Made by a program: the position numbers and the translations under genes. Shown piece by piece: positions 6,855 to 14,471 of a DNA stretch of 27,124 bases. Source of the DNA: Pelomonas sp052436255 (GTDB taxonomy: Bacteria > Pseudomonadota > Gammaproteobacteria > Burkholderiales > Burkholderiaceae_C); assembly GCA_052436255.1 (NCBI GenBank), contig JBQVNP010000069.1, positions 1 to 27,124 of the forward strand. The letters are read 5' to 3'. Position 1 is the stretch's first letter; each line of letters starts with the position of its first letter. The notes below the pieces were generated by a model. The model saw only the letters and a list, made by a program, of their open reading frames with translations, ran no database searches and had not been told where the DNA came from.

Positions 6855-7862
6855 ATGCTCGACGAGCGCTCCAAATCCCTGTTGAAGACCCTGGTCGAAC
6901 GCTATATCGCGGACGGGCATCCCGTCGGGTCGCGCACGCTGTCCAAGGCGTCGGGGCTGGAGCTGAGCCCCGCGACCATCCGCAATGTGATGGCCGACCT
7001 GGAAGACCTCGGCCTCATCGCCAGCCCCCACACCAGCGCCGGCCGCATTCCAACGGCGCGCGGCTACCGCCTCTTCGTCGACACCATGCTGACGGCCCAG
7101 CCCGGCCTGATCGGCGTGGAGACGGCGCAGCTGCAGCCCGACCAGCCCCAGCGCGTCATCGCCAGCGCGGCGCAGATGCTGTCCAACCTGTCGAGCTTCG
7201 TCGGCGTCGTCACGGCGCCCAAGAAACCCAGCGTCTTCCACCACATCGAATTCCTGCGCCTGGGCGAGCGCCGTGTGCTCGTCATCCTCGTATCGCCAGA
7301 CGGCGACGTGCAGAACCGCGTCATCTTCACCGCCATGGACCTCAGCCAGGGCGAGCTGGCCGAAGCCAGCAACCGCCTCAATGCGGGCTATGCCGGCCTG
7401 ACGCTGGAGGCCGTGCGCGAGCGCCTGCGGCACGAGGTCGACGCGCTTCGCGGCGAGATCGCCGGGCTGATGAGCGCGGCGGTGCAGGTCGGCACTGAGG
7501 CCATGACCCAGCAGGACGAACAGGTCGTCGTCTCCGGCGAACGCAATCTGCTGACCGTGCAGGACTTCAGCCACGACATGGGCAGCCTGCGCCGCCTCTT
7601 CGACCTCTTCGAGCAGAAGACGCAGCTGATGCGCTTGCTCGACACCTCCAGCCGCGCGGAAGGCGTGCGCATCTACATCGGTGGCGAGAGCCAGGTCGTG
7701 CCGTACGAAGAGCTGTCCATCGTGTCGGCGCCCTATGAGGTCGACGGTCAGGTCGTCGGCACGCTGGGCGTCATCGGCCCGACGCGCATGGCCTACGACC
7801 GCATGATCCAGATCGTCGACATCACGTCGCGGATGGTTGGGCAGGCGCTGAGTCAGCGCTGA
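6855..7862 (+). CDS. hrcA: Heat-inducible transcription repressor HrcA
   Basis: A 335-residue repressor of class I heat-shock genes; family members bind CIRCE operators upstream of groE or dnaK operons and need GroEL for folding. The N-terminal winged-helix region (about 1-75) has LVERYIADGHPVGSRTLSK, then SPATIRNVMADLEDLGLI and SPHTSAGRIPTARGYRLFVD, all diagnostic of HrcA. The rest is the GAF-like and dimerisation part, with the conserved VIGPTRMAYDRMI near the C-terminus. The length fits (about 330-350). An in-frame TAG four codons upstream fixes the start to this ATG, although no ribosome binding site precedes it. It is divergent from nadK. Its heat-shock targets are not in this window. 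Confidence 0.96.
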   Translation: MLDERSKSLLKTLVERYIADGHPVGSRTLSKASGLELSPATIRNVMADLEDLGLIASPHTSAGRIPTARGYRLFVDTMLTAQPGLIGVETAQLQPDQPQRVIASAAQMLSNLSSFVGVVTAPKKPSVFHHIEFLRLGERRVLVILVSPDGDVQNRVIFTAMDLSQGELAEASNRLNAGYAGLTLEAVRERLRHEVDALRGEIAGLMSAAVQVGTEAMTQQDEQVVVSGERNLLTVQDFSHDMGSLRRLFDLFEQKTQLMRLLDTSSRAEGVRIYIGGESQVVPYEELSIVSAPYEVDGQVVGTLGVIGPTRMAYDRMIQIVDITSRMVGQALSQR

Positions 7863-7873
7863 AGCCTCGGGAA

Positions 7874-7901
7874 CGCCGCGTCGCGGTCGACGATCGCGGC
7901 G
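7874..7901 (+). terminator. GC-rich hairpin after hrcA
   Basis: CGCCGCG (7874-7880) pairs with CGCGGCG (7895-7901) across a 14-base loop that itself contains the palindrome GTCGAC. It lies 12 bases after the hrcA stop and could end its transcript, but no T-run follows. The rest of the 176-bp gap to the next gene holds an A/T-rich patch (GAAAACGTAAAAATTA, about 7951-7966) that may be part of the promoter of the GGDEF-EAL gene; no clear -35/-10 pair was found. Confidence 0.3.
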
Positions 7902-8038
7902 CCAGGCGGCGGGACGGGCGGCGAGCTGGGTGCGCCCCGGCGGAAAACGTAAAAATTACCCGAATCGATTGAGTCGGTACCGCCTGGACGGAGCGGGCCG
8001 TCGCGCTTTGCAAGCCCAATCGGGGGTTTCTGAATCCG

Positions 8039-10618
8039 GTGTTTGCCTCATCCCTTCCCATGCCTTCTGCCTCCGTGTTGTCCGTCGAGCGGCCGCCCGC
8101 AGTCACCCCCGTGGCGTGGACGGGACTGCAGAGGCCTGTCTGGCAACGCGCGGCGGTGGCGACAGCGCTGATGGCGCTCCTGGCGCTGCTGACCCTCGCC
8201 ATTCGCGCCGAGTTCCCGGCGCAGCTCGCCTGGCTGCCGGCTGGCCTGGCGGTCGGCCTCGTGGCCATCTGGGGGCCGTGGATGCTGGTGGCCGTGGCGC
8301 TGGGCAGCAGTGTGTCCATCGCCTGGTGGGGGGGTGAGTGGCAGGCCGCTGGCGCCTTTGCCCTTCAGCAGACGCTGCTTGCGGCGGTAGGCTGGGGCCT
8401 GACGCGGTGGCCGTGGCGCAACGACCTGCACCTTGGCACCTTGCGCGACATGGCCCGTTTTCTCGTCGTCTGCGTGCTGGGCTATGCGCTGGCCGGTGCG
8501 CTGCTGCAGTCCTGGCTGCTCGGGGCGGGCCATGGACGCCCGGCGGCCGTGGCGCCCGCGGCGGGTCCGCAGGCGGCGCAACCTGCCCAGGGCCACGCGC
8601 ACAGCTGGGCCGAACCGCCCGCCCATGGCAAGGCCGACGGCCATCGCCCCGTCTCCGTGGCCGCGCATCCGCACAGCCCGCCTGCAGGCATGGGCGCACA
8701 CGTACCGGCCCGGGCCCAGGCCCCGGCCCCGGCGCACGGTCCTGCCGCCGCGCAGCCTGCGGCCCACCACGGCAGCGAGCATGGCAGCGGCCATGGCGTG
8801 CGTCATCCGGTGCTCGAAGCAGCGATGGCCAACATGCTGGGCCTGATGTTGTGCGCGCCAACGCTGGCTTGCGCGCTCAGTGGGGGCTGGCGCGGCGGCG
8901 TGCGGCGCGACCTGCCATGGGCCCTGCTGGCGCTGGCGACTTTGCTGCTCGCCGCCACGGCGATCTATTCGGGCTGGCTGGAGCAGCAGTTCGGCCTGCG
9001 CCACACCACCTTGTTCGTGCTTCCACCGGCGGTCTGGCTCGCCTTGCGCCATTCGTTGCCGTTCACGCTGTTCGGCAATCTGGCGGTGGTGCTGATCTCC
9101 GATGTCGGCACGTCGCTGGGCCAGGGTCCGTTCGCCGACCACACCGCTGGCCTGCCGTTGCTGCATCTGGTCTTCCTGGGTACCACCTTGCTCATCACGG
9201 CGAGCCAGAGCGAACGTCGTACGGCGCAGGACGAGGTCCAGCGCCTGGCGACGCGCGATGCGCTCACCGATCTGCCCAACCGCAACCTGCTGGCTCTGAA
9301 GCTGGAGACGGCGCTGGCGAACGCGGAGCGCTACGCCGGGCGGGTCGGCGTCTTGTTCATTGACCTGGACCACTTCAAGCGCATCAACGACTCCCTGGGG
9401 CATGAAGTGGGAGACGGCCTCCTCATCGCGGCCACCGAGCGCATGTCTGCGGTGCTCCGCAGCGACTCGATGCTGGCACGCATGGGCGGCGATGAATTCA
9501 TCGTCGTGCTGGAACGCCTCGAAGACGCCGATGAAGCCTCGCGCGTTGCGCAGCGCCTCATCTCGGCGCTGCAGCATCCCTTCACGGTCGGGCCGCACGA
9601 GCTGACGATCTCGTGCTCGCTGGGCGTGGCCAGCTACCCGGATGACGGCAGCAACGGCAGCGAACTGGTCAAGCATGCCGACATCGCGATGTACCAGGCC
9701 AAGGCCAAGGGGCGTAACCAGTTCAGCTTCTTTTCGCACTCGATGAATGCCCAGGTGCAGCAGCGGCTGGAGGTCGAGAACGGGCTGCGCCACGCACTGC
9801 AGCATGACGGATTCGAGCTGCACTACCAGCCGATCTACGGCCGCGCGGGCGGGCTCGAGCATGTCGAGGCGCTGTTGCGCTGGCGCAAGCCCGACGGCAC
9901 CCTGGCCATGCCCGGCGAGTTCATCCGCATCGCCGAGGAGACGGGTCTGATCGAGCCGATAGGCGCCTGGGTTCTCAAGCACAGCGCGTGGCAACTGCAG
10001 CACTGGCGCCGCGACGGCCTGTGCCCGGCGCCGATGGCCGTGAACCTGTCGGCCCGGCAACTGCGGGATCCGCCGGCCCTGGCCGCGCTCGTGCAGGCGG
10101 CGCTGTATGACAACGGCCTGCAGGGCGCCGATCTGACTTTGGAGATCACCGAGACCGTGCTGGTGCAAATGGGCGCCGAGGCCGAGCAGTCGCTGAGGGC
10201 CCTGGCACAGCAGGGTGTCGGTCTGGCGCTGGACGACTTCGGCACGGGCTACTCGTCGCTCTCTTACCTGTCCAACCTGCCGATCAGCGCGCTGAAGATT
10301 GACCGAAGCTTCATCGCCGGCATGGGCTCCGAGAACGGGCTGCGACTCGTCAAGGCGATGGTGGAGCTGGCCCGCGGCCTGCACCTGCGCGTGGTAGCCG
10401 AAGGCGTCGAGACTGGCGAACAGCAGAGGCAGCTCATCGAGCTGCGCACCGATGCCCTGCAGGGCTACCTGCTGGGCCGGCCCGTTGCGGCGGCCGAGTT
10501 CAAGGCCGCGCATCTGCTGCCGCGCCCGGGCACGCCTGAGCCTTCTTCTCGCGAAGCCAGCCCGAGCCCAGGCATGGATAGCGGCTCTGATCCAGGGGCC
10601 TCAGCCAATGCTCACTAG
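8039..10618 (+). CDS. Membrane-bound diguanylate cyclase/phosphodiesterase (GGDEF-EAL) with His-rich insert
   Basis: An 859-residue bifunctional c-di-GMP enzyme. The N-terminal half (about 35-390) is a MASE1-like sensor with roughly eight membrane segments. It is split by a hydrophilic Ala/Pro/His-rich stretch (about 163-258) holding 14 histidines. The GGDEF domain follows (DALTDLPNRN at 408-417, active-site GGDEF at 483-487), so cyclase activity is plausible. The EAL domain begins near 585, has EAL at 610-612 and the later DDFGTGYSSL metal-binding segment, so phosphodiesterase activity is also plausible. Which activity dominates cannot be told. The start is a GTG with GGGGG about 11 bases upstream; an ATG seven codons later (8060) is an alternative with no better ribosome binding site. 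The gene stands alone after hrcA, and a tRNA follows. Confidence 0.9.
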   Translation: MFASSLPMPSASVLSVERPPAVTPVAWTGLQRPVWQRAAVATALMALLALLTLAIRAEFPAQLAWLPAGLAVGLVAIWGPWMLVAVALGSSVSIAWWGGEWQAAGAFALQQTLLAAVGWGLTRWPWRNDLHLGTLRDMARFLVVCVLGYALAGALLQSWLLGAGHGRPAAVAPAAGPQAAQPAQGHAHSWAEPPAHGKADGHRPVSVAAHPHSPPAGMGAHVPARAQAPAPAHGPAAAQPAAHHGSEHGSGHGVRHPVLEAAMANMLGLMLCAPTLACALSGGWRGGVRRDLPWALLALATLLLAATAIYSGWLEQQFGLRHTTLFVLPPAVWLALRHSLPFTLFGNLAVVLISDVGTSLGQGPFADHTAGLPLLHLVFLGTTLLITASQSERRTAQDEVQRLATRDALTDLPNRNLLALKLETALANAERYAGRVGVLFIDLDHFKRINDSLGHEVGDGLLIAATERMSAVLRSDSMLARMGGDEFIVVLERLEDADEASRVAQRLISALQHPFTVGPHELTISCSLGVASYPDDGSNGSELVKHADIAMYQAKAKGRNQFSFFSHSMNAQVQQRLEVENGLRHALQHDGFELHYQPIYGRAGGLEHVEALLRWRKPDGTLAMPGEFIRIAEETGLIEPIGAWVLKHSAWQLQHWRRDGLCPAPMAVNLSARQLRDPPALAALVQAALYDNGLQGADLTLEITETVLVQMGAEAEQSLRALAQQGVGLALDDFGTGYSSLSYLSNLPISALKIDRSFIAGMGSENGLRLVKAMVELARGLHLRVVAEGVETGEQQRQLIELRTDALQGYLLGRPVAAAEFKAAHLLPRPGTPEPSSREASPSPGMDSGSDPGASANAH

Positions 10619-10621
10619 AAT
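10616..10621 (+). promoter_or_regulatory. Possible -10 box of the tRNA gene
   Basis: TAGAAT, a 5/6 match to TATAAT, overlaps the TAG stop codon of the GGDEF-EAL gene. It lies 27 bases before the tRNA 5' end, a normal leader length. No convincing -35 is seen 16-18 bases upstream. Confidence 0.3.
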
Positions 10622-10648
10622 CCGCGCCTTTCCCGGATGTTCTCCAGG

Positions 10649-10725
10649 GGGCCGTTAGCTCAGTTGGTCAGAGCAGAGGACTCATAATCCTTTGGTCGTT
10701 GGTTCAAGTCCAACACGGCCTACCA
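10649..10725 (+). tRNA. tRNA with CAU anticodon (elongator Met or Ile2)
   Basis: A complete cloverleaf ending in an encoded CCA. The acceptor arm GGGCCGT (10649-10655) pairs with ACGGCCT (10715-10721), with a G1-U72 wobble at the end; A73 and CCA follow. The D arm begins TAGCTCAG, the anticodon loop is CTCATAA (anticodon CAU), and the T arm has GGTTCAAGTCC. It is not the initiator, which has a mismatched 1-72 pair and three G-C pairs in the anticodon stem. CAU can belong to elongator Met or to Ile2 (where TilS converts C34 to lysidine). The variable and T arms resemble E. coli Ile2 somewhat more, but I cannot decide. The last 22 bases overlap the antisense channel gene. Confidence 0.93.
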
Positions 10726-11624
10726 GCATGTTCAGTCTGCTCAGCGCTGCTGAGCGCCGTGATCCGCCGGGCTGGATGCTCGGCAGCCAGCGTCGAAAGC
10801 GCGCGAAGGGCGTGGACTTCCGCGCGGAGGGTTGTCACCTCGTGCAGCAGGGCGGCGAATTGATCGGATGTGACTGGCGCGTGCTTCGGCACGGGCGGTT
10901 CCTGCGCGTCGCGCCCGACGAAAAACGATGCGAGCGCCGCCGTGACATAGCCGAACACGCTGAAGGCATACATCGCAAGCAAAAGGCACAGCAGCCGCCC
11001 TTCCGGTGTCTTGGGCCAGTACTCGGAGCCCATGGTGGTGACCATCATCGCGGTCCACCAGAGCGCGTTTCCGTAATCCTGCAAGCCGCCCCCGCCCGGC
11101 GCCTCACGCTCGAAGGCGTACATGCCAGCGCTGCCTGCCAGGGTGACGACCAGCGTCAGCGCGAACACGAAGGGGAGCCCGCGGCGCGACATGTGGCGTC
11201 CCAGCGCCCGGAGCCCCCGGTTGACGGAACTCACGATGCGCAGCAGCCGCAGCCCTCGCGTGACCCGCGCCGCTCGCAGGAGCCGCGCCAGGCGCACGAT
11301 CCGCAGCAGCCGCAGCGCCGGCGCAAGCAGCGACAGAGCCGTCAGCCAGTTGTGGCGGAGATAGGGAAGCTTGCGTGGAGCCAGTCCGAACTCGACGAGG
11401 AAGTCGACGACGAAGACGATCCAGATGCAGGTGCTGAGTGCCTGCAGGAGTGGCGTCAGTCCGCGCAGCAGGTCGAACAGCAACAACGCGAGCCAGATCA
11501 ACCCCAGCACGGCCATCAGAGGGTCGAGCCACCGCTTGAGGAGCGCCAGCAAAAGCTGCCGCTGCCGCGCGACCCGGTGCCCCGTGCGACGCTGCAGGGC
11601 TTCAGGGGCGTCCGGGGCCGTCAT
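10704..11624 (-). CDS. Voltage-sensor-type ion channel with atypical filter
   Basis: A 306-residue six-helix ion-transport family protein. Hydrophobic segments lie near 32-52 (S1), 62-80 (S2), 90-103 (S3), 150-170 (S5) and 208-236 (S6). S4 is arginine-rich, with R105, R108, R111, R114, R117, R120 at every third position. The pore helix WWTAMMVTTMGSEYWP (189-204) aligns with the K-channel filter, but TVGYG is replaced by TTMGSEY, so ion selectivity is uncertain. The C-terminus (255-283) may form a short coiled coil. The start is the first good ATG in frame; the ribosome binding site is weak. A longer frame runs upstream through the DUF305 gene out of its frame and is not coding. The last codons overlap the tRNA 3' end on the opposite strand. 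It lies 71 bp after the DUF305 gene and may share its transcript. Confidence 0.82.
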   Translation of the reverse strand: MTAPDAPEALQRRTGHRVARQRQLLLALLKRWLDPLMAVLGLIWLALLLFDLLRGLTPLLQALSTCIWIVFVVDFLVEFGLAPRKLPYLRHNWLTALSLLAPALRLLRIVRLARLLRAARVTRGLRLLRIVSSVNRGLRALGRHMSRRGLPFVFALTLVVTLAGSAGMYAFEREAPGGGGLQDYGNALWWTAMMVTTMGSEYWPKTPEGRLLCLLLAMYAFSVFGYVTAALASFFVGRDAQEPPVPKHAPVTSDQFAALLHEVTTLRAEVHALRALSTLAAEHPARRITALSSAEQTEHAGRPCWT

Positions 11625-11695
11625 GTCGGCAGCCGCGTCTGGCAATCGCCGGGTGCACGCATGCGGACGTCCGTGAGCATGCTCAACGGCCGAGG

Positions 11696-12154
11696 CTAGG
11701 GTTGGCGCTCGCCGTCGAGTTCGGCAATCAGGCTTTTCATCTGGCCGATCTCGCGCACCTGTGCATCGATGATGTCGTCGGCGAGCTTGCGCACGCGGGC
11801 ATCGCGGATGTCCGCGCGCCGGCTGGTCAGGATGGCAATTGAGTGGTGTGGAATCATGGCCTTCATGTAGGACACCTGATCGACCGTCGTCTGGCTTCGC
11901 ACGAGCCAAAGAGAAAGCGCGAACGTCAGCACACTGCCCACCAGGATTGCGATGTTGGCCGACTTGTCGGGCAGCATGTGGCTCATGAAGCCGAGCATGA
12001 TGGCGGCCATCGTGGCGCCCATCAACAAGGCCATGTAAGCCCGCGTCTCGCTGAAGAAAACGTGGTCGAACTGGTAGGTGTTGAGGTACATCAGACCGAA
12101 CATCACCAATGTGGAGACGCCGATCATGGCGCCGAAGCGGACATAGGGGTTCAT
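11696..12154 (-). CDS. DUF305 family membrane protein
   Basis: A 152-residue protein with three predicted membrane helices (about 8-25, 38-58, 66-85) followed by a DUF305 domain (about 90-145) with the family motif MIPHHSIAILTS. DUF305 proteins belong to a ferritin-like helical group and often sit in metal-related gene sets, but their function is unproven. The start is well supported: AGGAGG lies six bases before the ATG at 12154. The longer upstream frame runs through the low-complexity intergenic region and is rejected. The gene is divergent from the FtsH-like gene and upstream of the ion channel on the same strand. Confidence 0.87.
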   Translation of the reverse strand: MNPYVRFGAMIGVSTLVMFGLMYLNTYQFDHVFFSETRAYMALLMGATMAAIMLGFMSHMLPDKSANIAILVGSVLTFALSLWLVRSQTTVDQVSYMKAMIPHHSIAILTSRRADIRDARVRKLADDIIDAQVREIGQMKSLIAELDGERQP

Positions 12155-12461
12155 GGGTGTCCTCCTGGGTTTGGCCGGCTGAATGGATGTGCGGCTTGGG
12201 GGCAAGCACCGTGCCCGCAAACGCCAATCCGGGGGGCGGTGCTCACAGGTGCCCGGCACCGGTGCCGCGACCGGCACTTTTTCGCGCTTGCCGGGCGCGC
12301 TGTTTTGATCTTCGCCCTTTCCTCGATAACGCACGCACATCCTTGCGTACGCGTCGCTAGTCTTGCAGCAGTCGGGCCCATGTGGGGCGCGACGAGGGTC
12401 AGTCAGTGCAGTAGTGACGTCTGACCCTGCCCCGCCCCCAGCTCCCTCGGATACGCCCACC
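12155..12461. other. 307-bp divergent intergenic region
   Basis: Non-coding region between the divergent DUF305 and FtsH-like genes. It holds the DUF305 ribosome binding site, a palindrome (CGGCACCGGTGCCG, 12254-12267), a T-tailed hairpin (separate entry) and an AT-richer patch around 12299-12330 with TTGATC and GATAAC that could be promoter elements. A second weak -10-like TAGTCT is at 12358-12363. The frame of the FtsH-like gene stays open back to a TTG at 12363, but that stretch is proline- and serine-rich and unlike the family. Confidence 0.5.
12262..12282 (+). terminator. Hairpin with T-run in the leader of the FtsH-like gene
   Basis: GTGCCG (12262-12267), loop CGAC, CGGCAC (12272-12277), then TTTTT. 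This is an intrinsic-terminator shape on the plus strand, yet no plus-strand gene ends here; the nearest upstream plus gene is the tRNA 1.5 kb away. The 5' arm also belongs to the 14-bp palindrome at 12254-12267, so two structures compete. It might stop stray transcription or act as an attenuator if a promoter lies upstream. Confidence 0.4.
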
Positions 12462-14354
12462 ATGGACAGCGCCAGCAAGACGCCCACCCCTGGACTTCGC
12501 CAGAAAATCATCATTGCCGCCGTTGCCGTGCTCGCGCTGTTGGCAGCCTATGGCCTGTCCACGCTTCACGAGCGCGCTGCCAGCGAGATGCAGGCGCGCA
12601 AGAACGCCACCGCGCTGGCTTTCGAGCGCACGCCGGAGCAGTGGCTGGCGCAGCCGCGCGAGGCGTCGGAGTTCGAGCGGGCCGTGCAGGCCCGCGAAGT
12701 GGCGGCGGTGGGCGTGGATGGCCCGCTGGTGCTCTATACCGACCGCGCCGGCGGCCAGTTCAGCACGCGGCTGATCGATTGCGGTGCCAGCTGCAAGAAC
12801 GAGATCGGCTCGCGCCTGGGGGCGTTGAGCGTGGCGCAGGGTTTTGCGCTGACGCATGTCGATGTCGACGCGCGCACCTCCGGCCAGCGCCTCAGCCAGA
12901 CGCTGGACAAGGCGATGGGTGTGCTCGCCCCGTTGCTCGGCATGCTGCTGGTGGTGGGCGTGCTGGTGTTCTTTCACATGCGCGGCGCGCTGGGTCAGCG
13001 CACCCGCCTGGCCGAGAAGCCCAGGCTGCGCTTCGATGACGTTATCGGTGCCGACGAGGCGAAGAAGGCGCTCAAGCGCGTCGCTGCCTTCATGAAGGAC
13101 CCCAGGCAATACGCCGCCGTCGGCGCGCAGGCGCCGCGCGGCGTGCTGCTGGACGGCCCGCCGGGCACCGGCAAGACCCTGCTTGCCAAGGCCTTGGCGG
13201 GCGAATGCGGCGCCAGCTTCATCAGCGTGGACGGCTCCTACTTCAGCTCGATGTTCTTCGGCGCCGGCATCAGCAAGGTCAAGGAGCTTTTCAAGACAGC
13301 CCGGGCGGCGGCGCCCTGCATCATCTTCATCGATGAGATCGACGGCATCGGCAAGCGCAGCAGCGGCAAGGAAGCCGGCGGTGGTGGGGGCGGCGAGCAG
13401 GAGCAGAACCGCATCATCAACCGCCTGCTGGTGGAGATGGACGGCTTCTCGTCGCTCGACAACGTCGTCGTCATCGGCGCCACCAACCATGTCGACAACA
13501 TCGACGAGGCCATGCGCCGCCCCGGCCGCTTTGACCTCATCGTGCGCACCTCGCTGCCCAACGCGCCCGAGCGCCAGCAGCTGTTTGATCTCTACCTCGG
13601 CAAGGTCAAGGCCGCTGCCGGCATCGACCTGGGCTCCATCGCGCGGACGTCGGTGGGCATGTCACCGGCCGACGTCGCCAACGTCGTCAATCGTGCCGCC
13701 GCCTATGCGGCAGAAGCGGGCGAGAGCGAGGTCAGCCAGGAGCGTGTCTACCAATCGCTGGAAACCCACCAGCTCGGCGGCGAAGTCAGCAACAGCAAAT
13801 CCATCATCACTCCCGAGACGCTGCGCCGCATCGCCTTCCATGAGTCCGGCCATGCGCTGGTGGCCCATGTGCTGGAGGCCGGCAGCGTCGAGCGCGTCAG
13901 CATCGAGCCGCGCGGCCCCGCGCTGGGCGTGACCTATATCGCCCGCAACAACGAGGAGCCGCTGTACGGCGAGCGCGAGTTGCGCTCGCGCCTGGCCATG
14001 ATGCTGGCCGGCCGCGAGGCCGAGCTGATCGCCTTCGGCAATGCCTCGTCCGGCGCCGCCGACGACCTCAAGCGCGCGTCCGAGCTGGCCACGTCCATGG
14101 TCGGCTCGATGGGCTTCGGCAAGACCTTCGGCCTGCTCAGCATGGCCGGCGTGCCGCGCGAGCTGATCGGCCCCGATGTGCAGAAATCGCTGCTCGACGA
14201 AGCGCGCCAGCTGCTGGAAAGCGCCCAGGCGGAATGCCGCCGCGTGCTGGAAGACAAGCGCGACCGTCTGAACACGCTGACCGACCTGCTGCTCGGCCAG
14301 GAGACCGTCAGCGGCGCGCCGCTCAAGCGCGTGCTGTCGGGAGAGGCCGCCTGA
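12462..14354 (+). CDS. FtsH-like membrane AAA zinc protease (diverged paralogue)
   Basis: A 630-residue membrane ATP-dependent protease of the FtsH family. TM1 lies at about 15-33, a periplasmic domain with two close cysteines (C107, C111) follows, and TM2 is at about 155-171. The AAA domain has Walker A GPPGTGKT (232-239), Walker B IIFIDEID (287-294) and RRPGRFD (352-358). The pore loop reads MFFGAG where FtsH usually has FVGVGA. A Gly run of about seven residues follows the Walker B region. The M41 zinc site is HESGH (460-464), with a downstream Asp in GAADDLKRA. All catalytic residues look intact. The sequence and lone setting differ from the housekeeping ftsH, usually beside rlmE and folP, so this is probably a second copy. 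ATG 12462 was chosen from family length; its ribosome binding site is poor. Confidence 0.88.
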   Translation: MDSASKTPTPGLRQKIIIAAVAVLALLAAYGLSTLHERAASEMQARKNATALAFERTPEQWLAQPREASEFERAVQAREVAAVGVDGPLVLYTDRAGGQFSTRLIDCGASCKNEIGSRLGALSVAQGFALTHVDVDARTSGQRLSQTLDKAMGVLAPLLGMLLVVGVLVFFHMRGALGQRTRLAEKPRLRFDDVIGADEAKKALKRVAAFMKDPRQYAAVGAQAPRGVLLDGPPGTGKTLLAKALAGECGASFISVDGSYFSSMFFGAGISKVKELFKTARAAAPCIIFIDEIDGIGKRSSGKEAGGGGGGEQEQNRIINRLLVEMDGFSSLDNVVVIGATNHVDNIDEAMRRPGRFDLIVRTSLPNAPERQQLFDLYLGKVKAAAGIDLGSIARTSVGMSPADVANVVNRAAAYAAEAGESEVSQERVYQSLETHQLGGEVSNSKSIITPETLRRIAFHESGHALVAHVLEAGSVERVSIEPRGPALGVTYIARNNEEPLYGERELRSRLAMMLAGREAELIAFGNASSGAADDLKRASELATSMVGSMGFGKTFGLLSMAGVPRELIGPDVQKSLLDEARQLLESAQAECRRVLEDKRDRLNTLTDLLLGQETVSGAPLKRVLSGEAA

Positions 14355-14391
14355 GGCGGCGGCGCCGCCGTCCGCACAACTGTGGATGGCC

Positions 14392-14408
14392 ACCGGGCCC
14401 CCCCCGGT
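14392..14408 (+). terminator. GC hairpin after the FtsH-like gene
   Basis: ACCGGG (14392-14397), loop CCCCC, CCCGGT (14403-14408), 38 bases after the stop codon. A 14-bp palindrome (CGGCGGCGCCGCCG, 14357-14370) lies directly after the stop. Neither is followed by a T-run, so termination is only a guess. Confidence 0.25.
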
Positions 14409-14471
14409 TGCGCATGCCCGCGTTTGCCCGAGGCTAGGGGCTGGTGCCCCACAGGGCGGCGGGAGAGAGCC

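Noticed and set aside
8048..10513. 821-codon minus-strand open frame opposite the GGDEF-EAL gene
   Set aside because: Antisense shadow of a gene with intact GGDEF and EAL motifs; its own product is Arg/Gln/His-rich with no domain.
11659..11682. GCATGC pair forming a possible hairpin between DUF305 and channel genes
   Set aside because: Six-base self-complementary words with a 12-base loop and no T-run are expected by chance here.
11625..12227. Extension of the channel frame through the DUF305 gene
   Set aside because: The DUF305 gene has a strong ribosome binding site and family motif in another frame; the extension is Arg/His/Pro-rich without homology.
12363..12461. TTG start for the FtsH-like gene 99 bases upstream
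   Set aside because: The added residues are Pro/Ser-rich and unlike FtsH N-termini; ATG 12462 places TM1 at the usual position.
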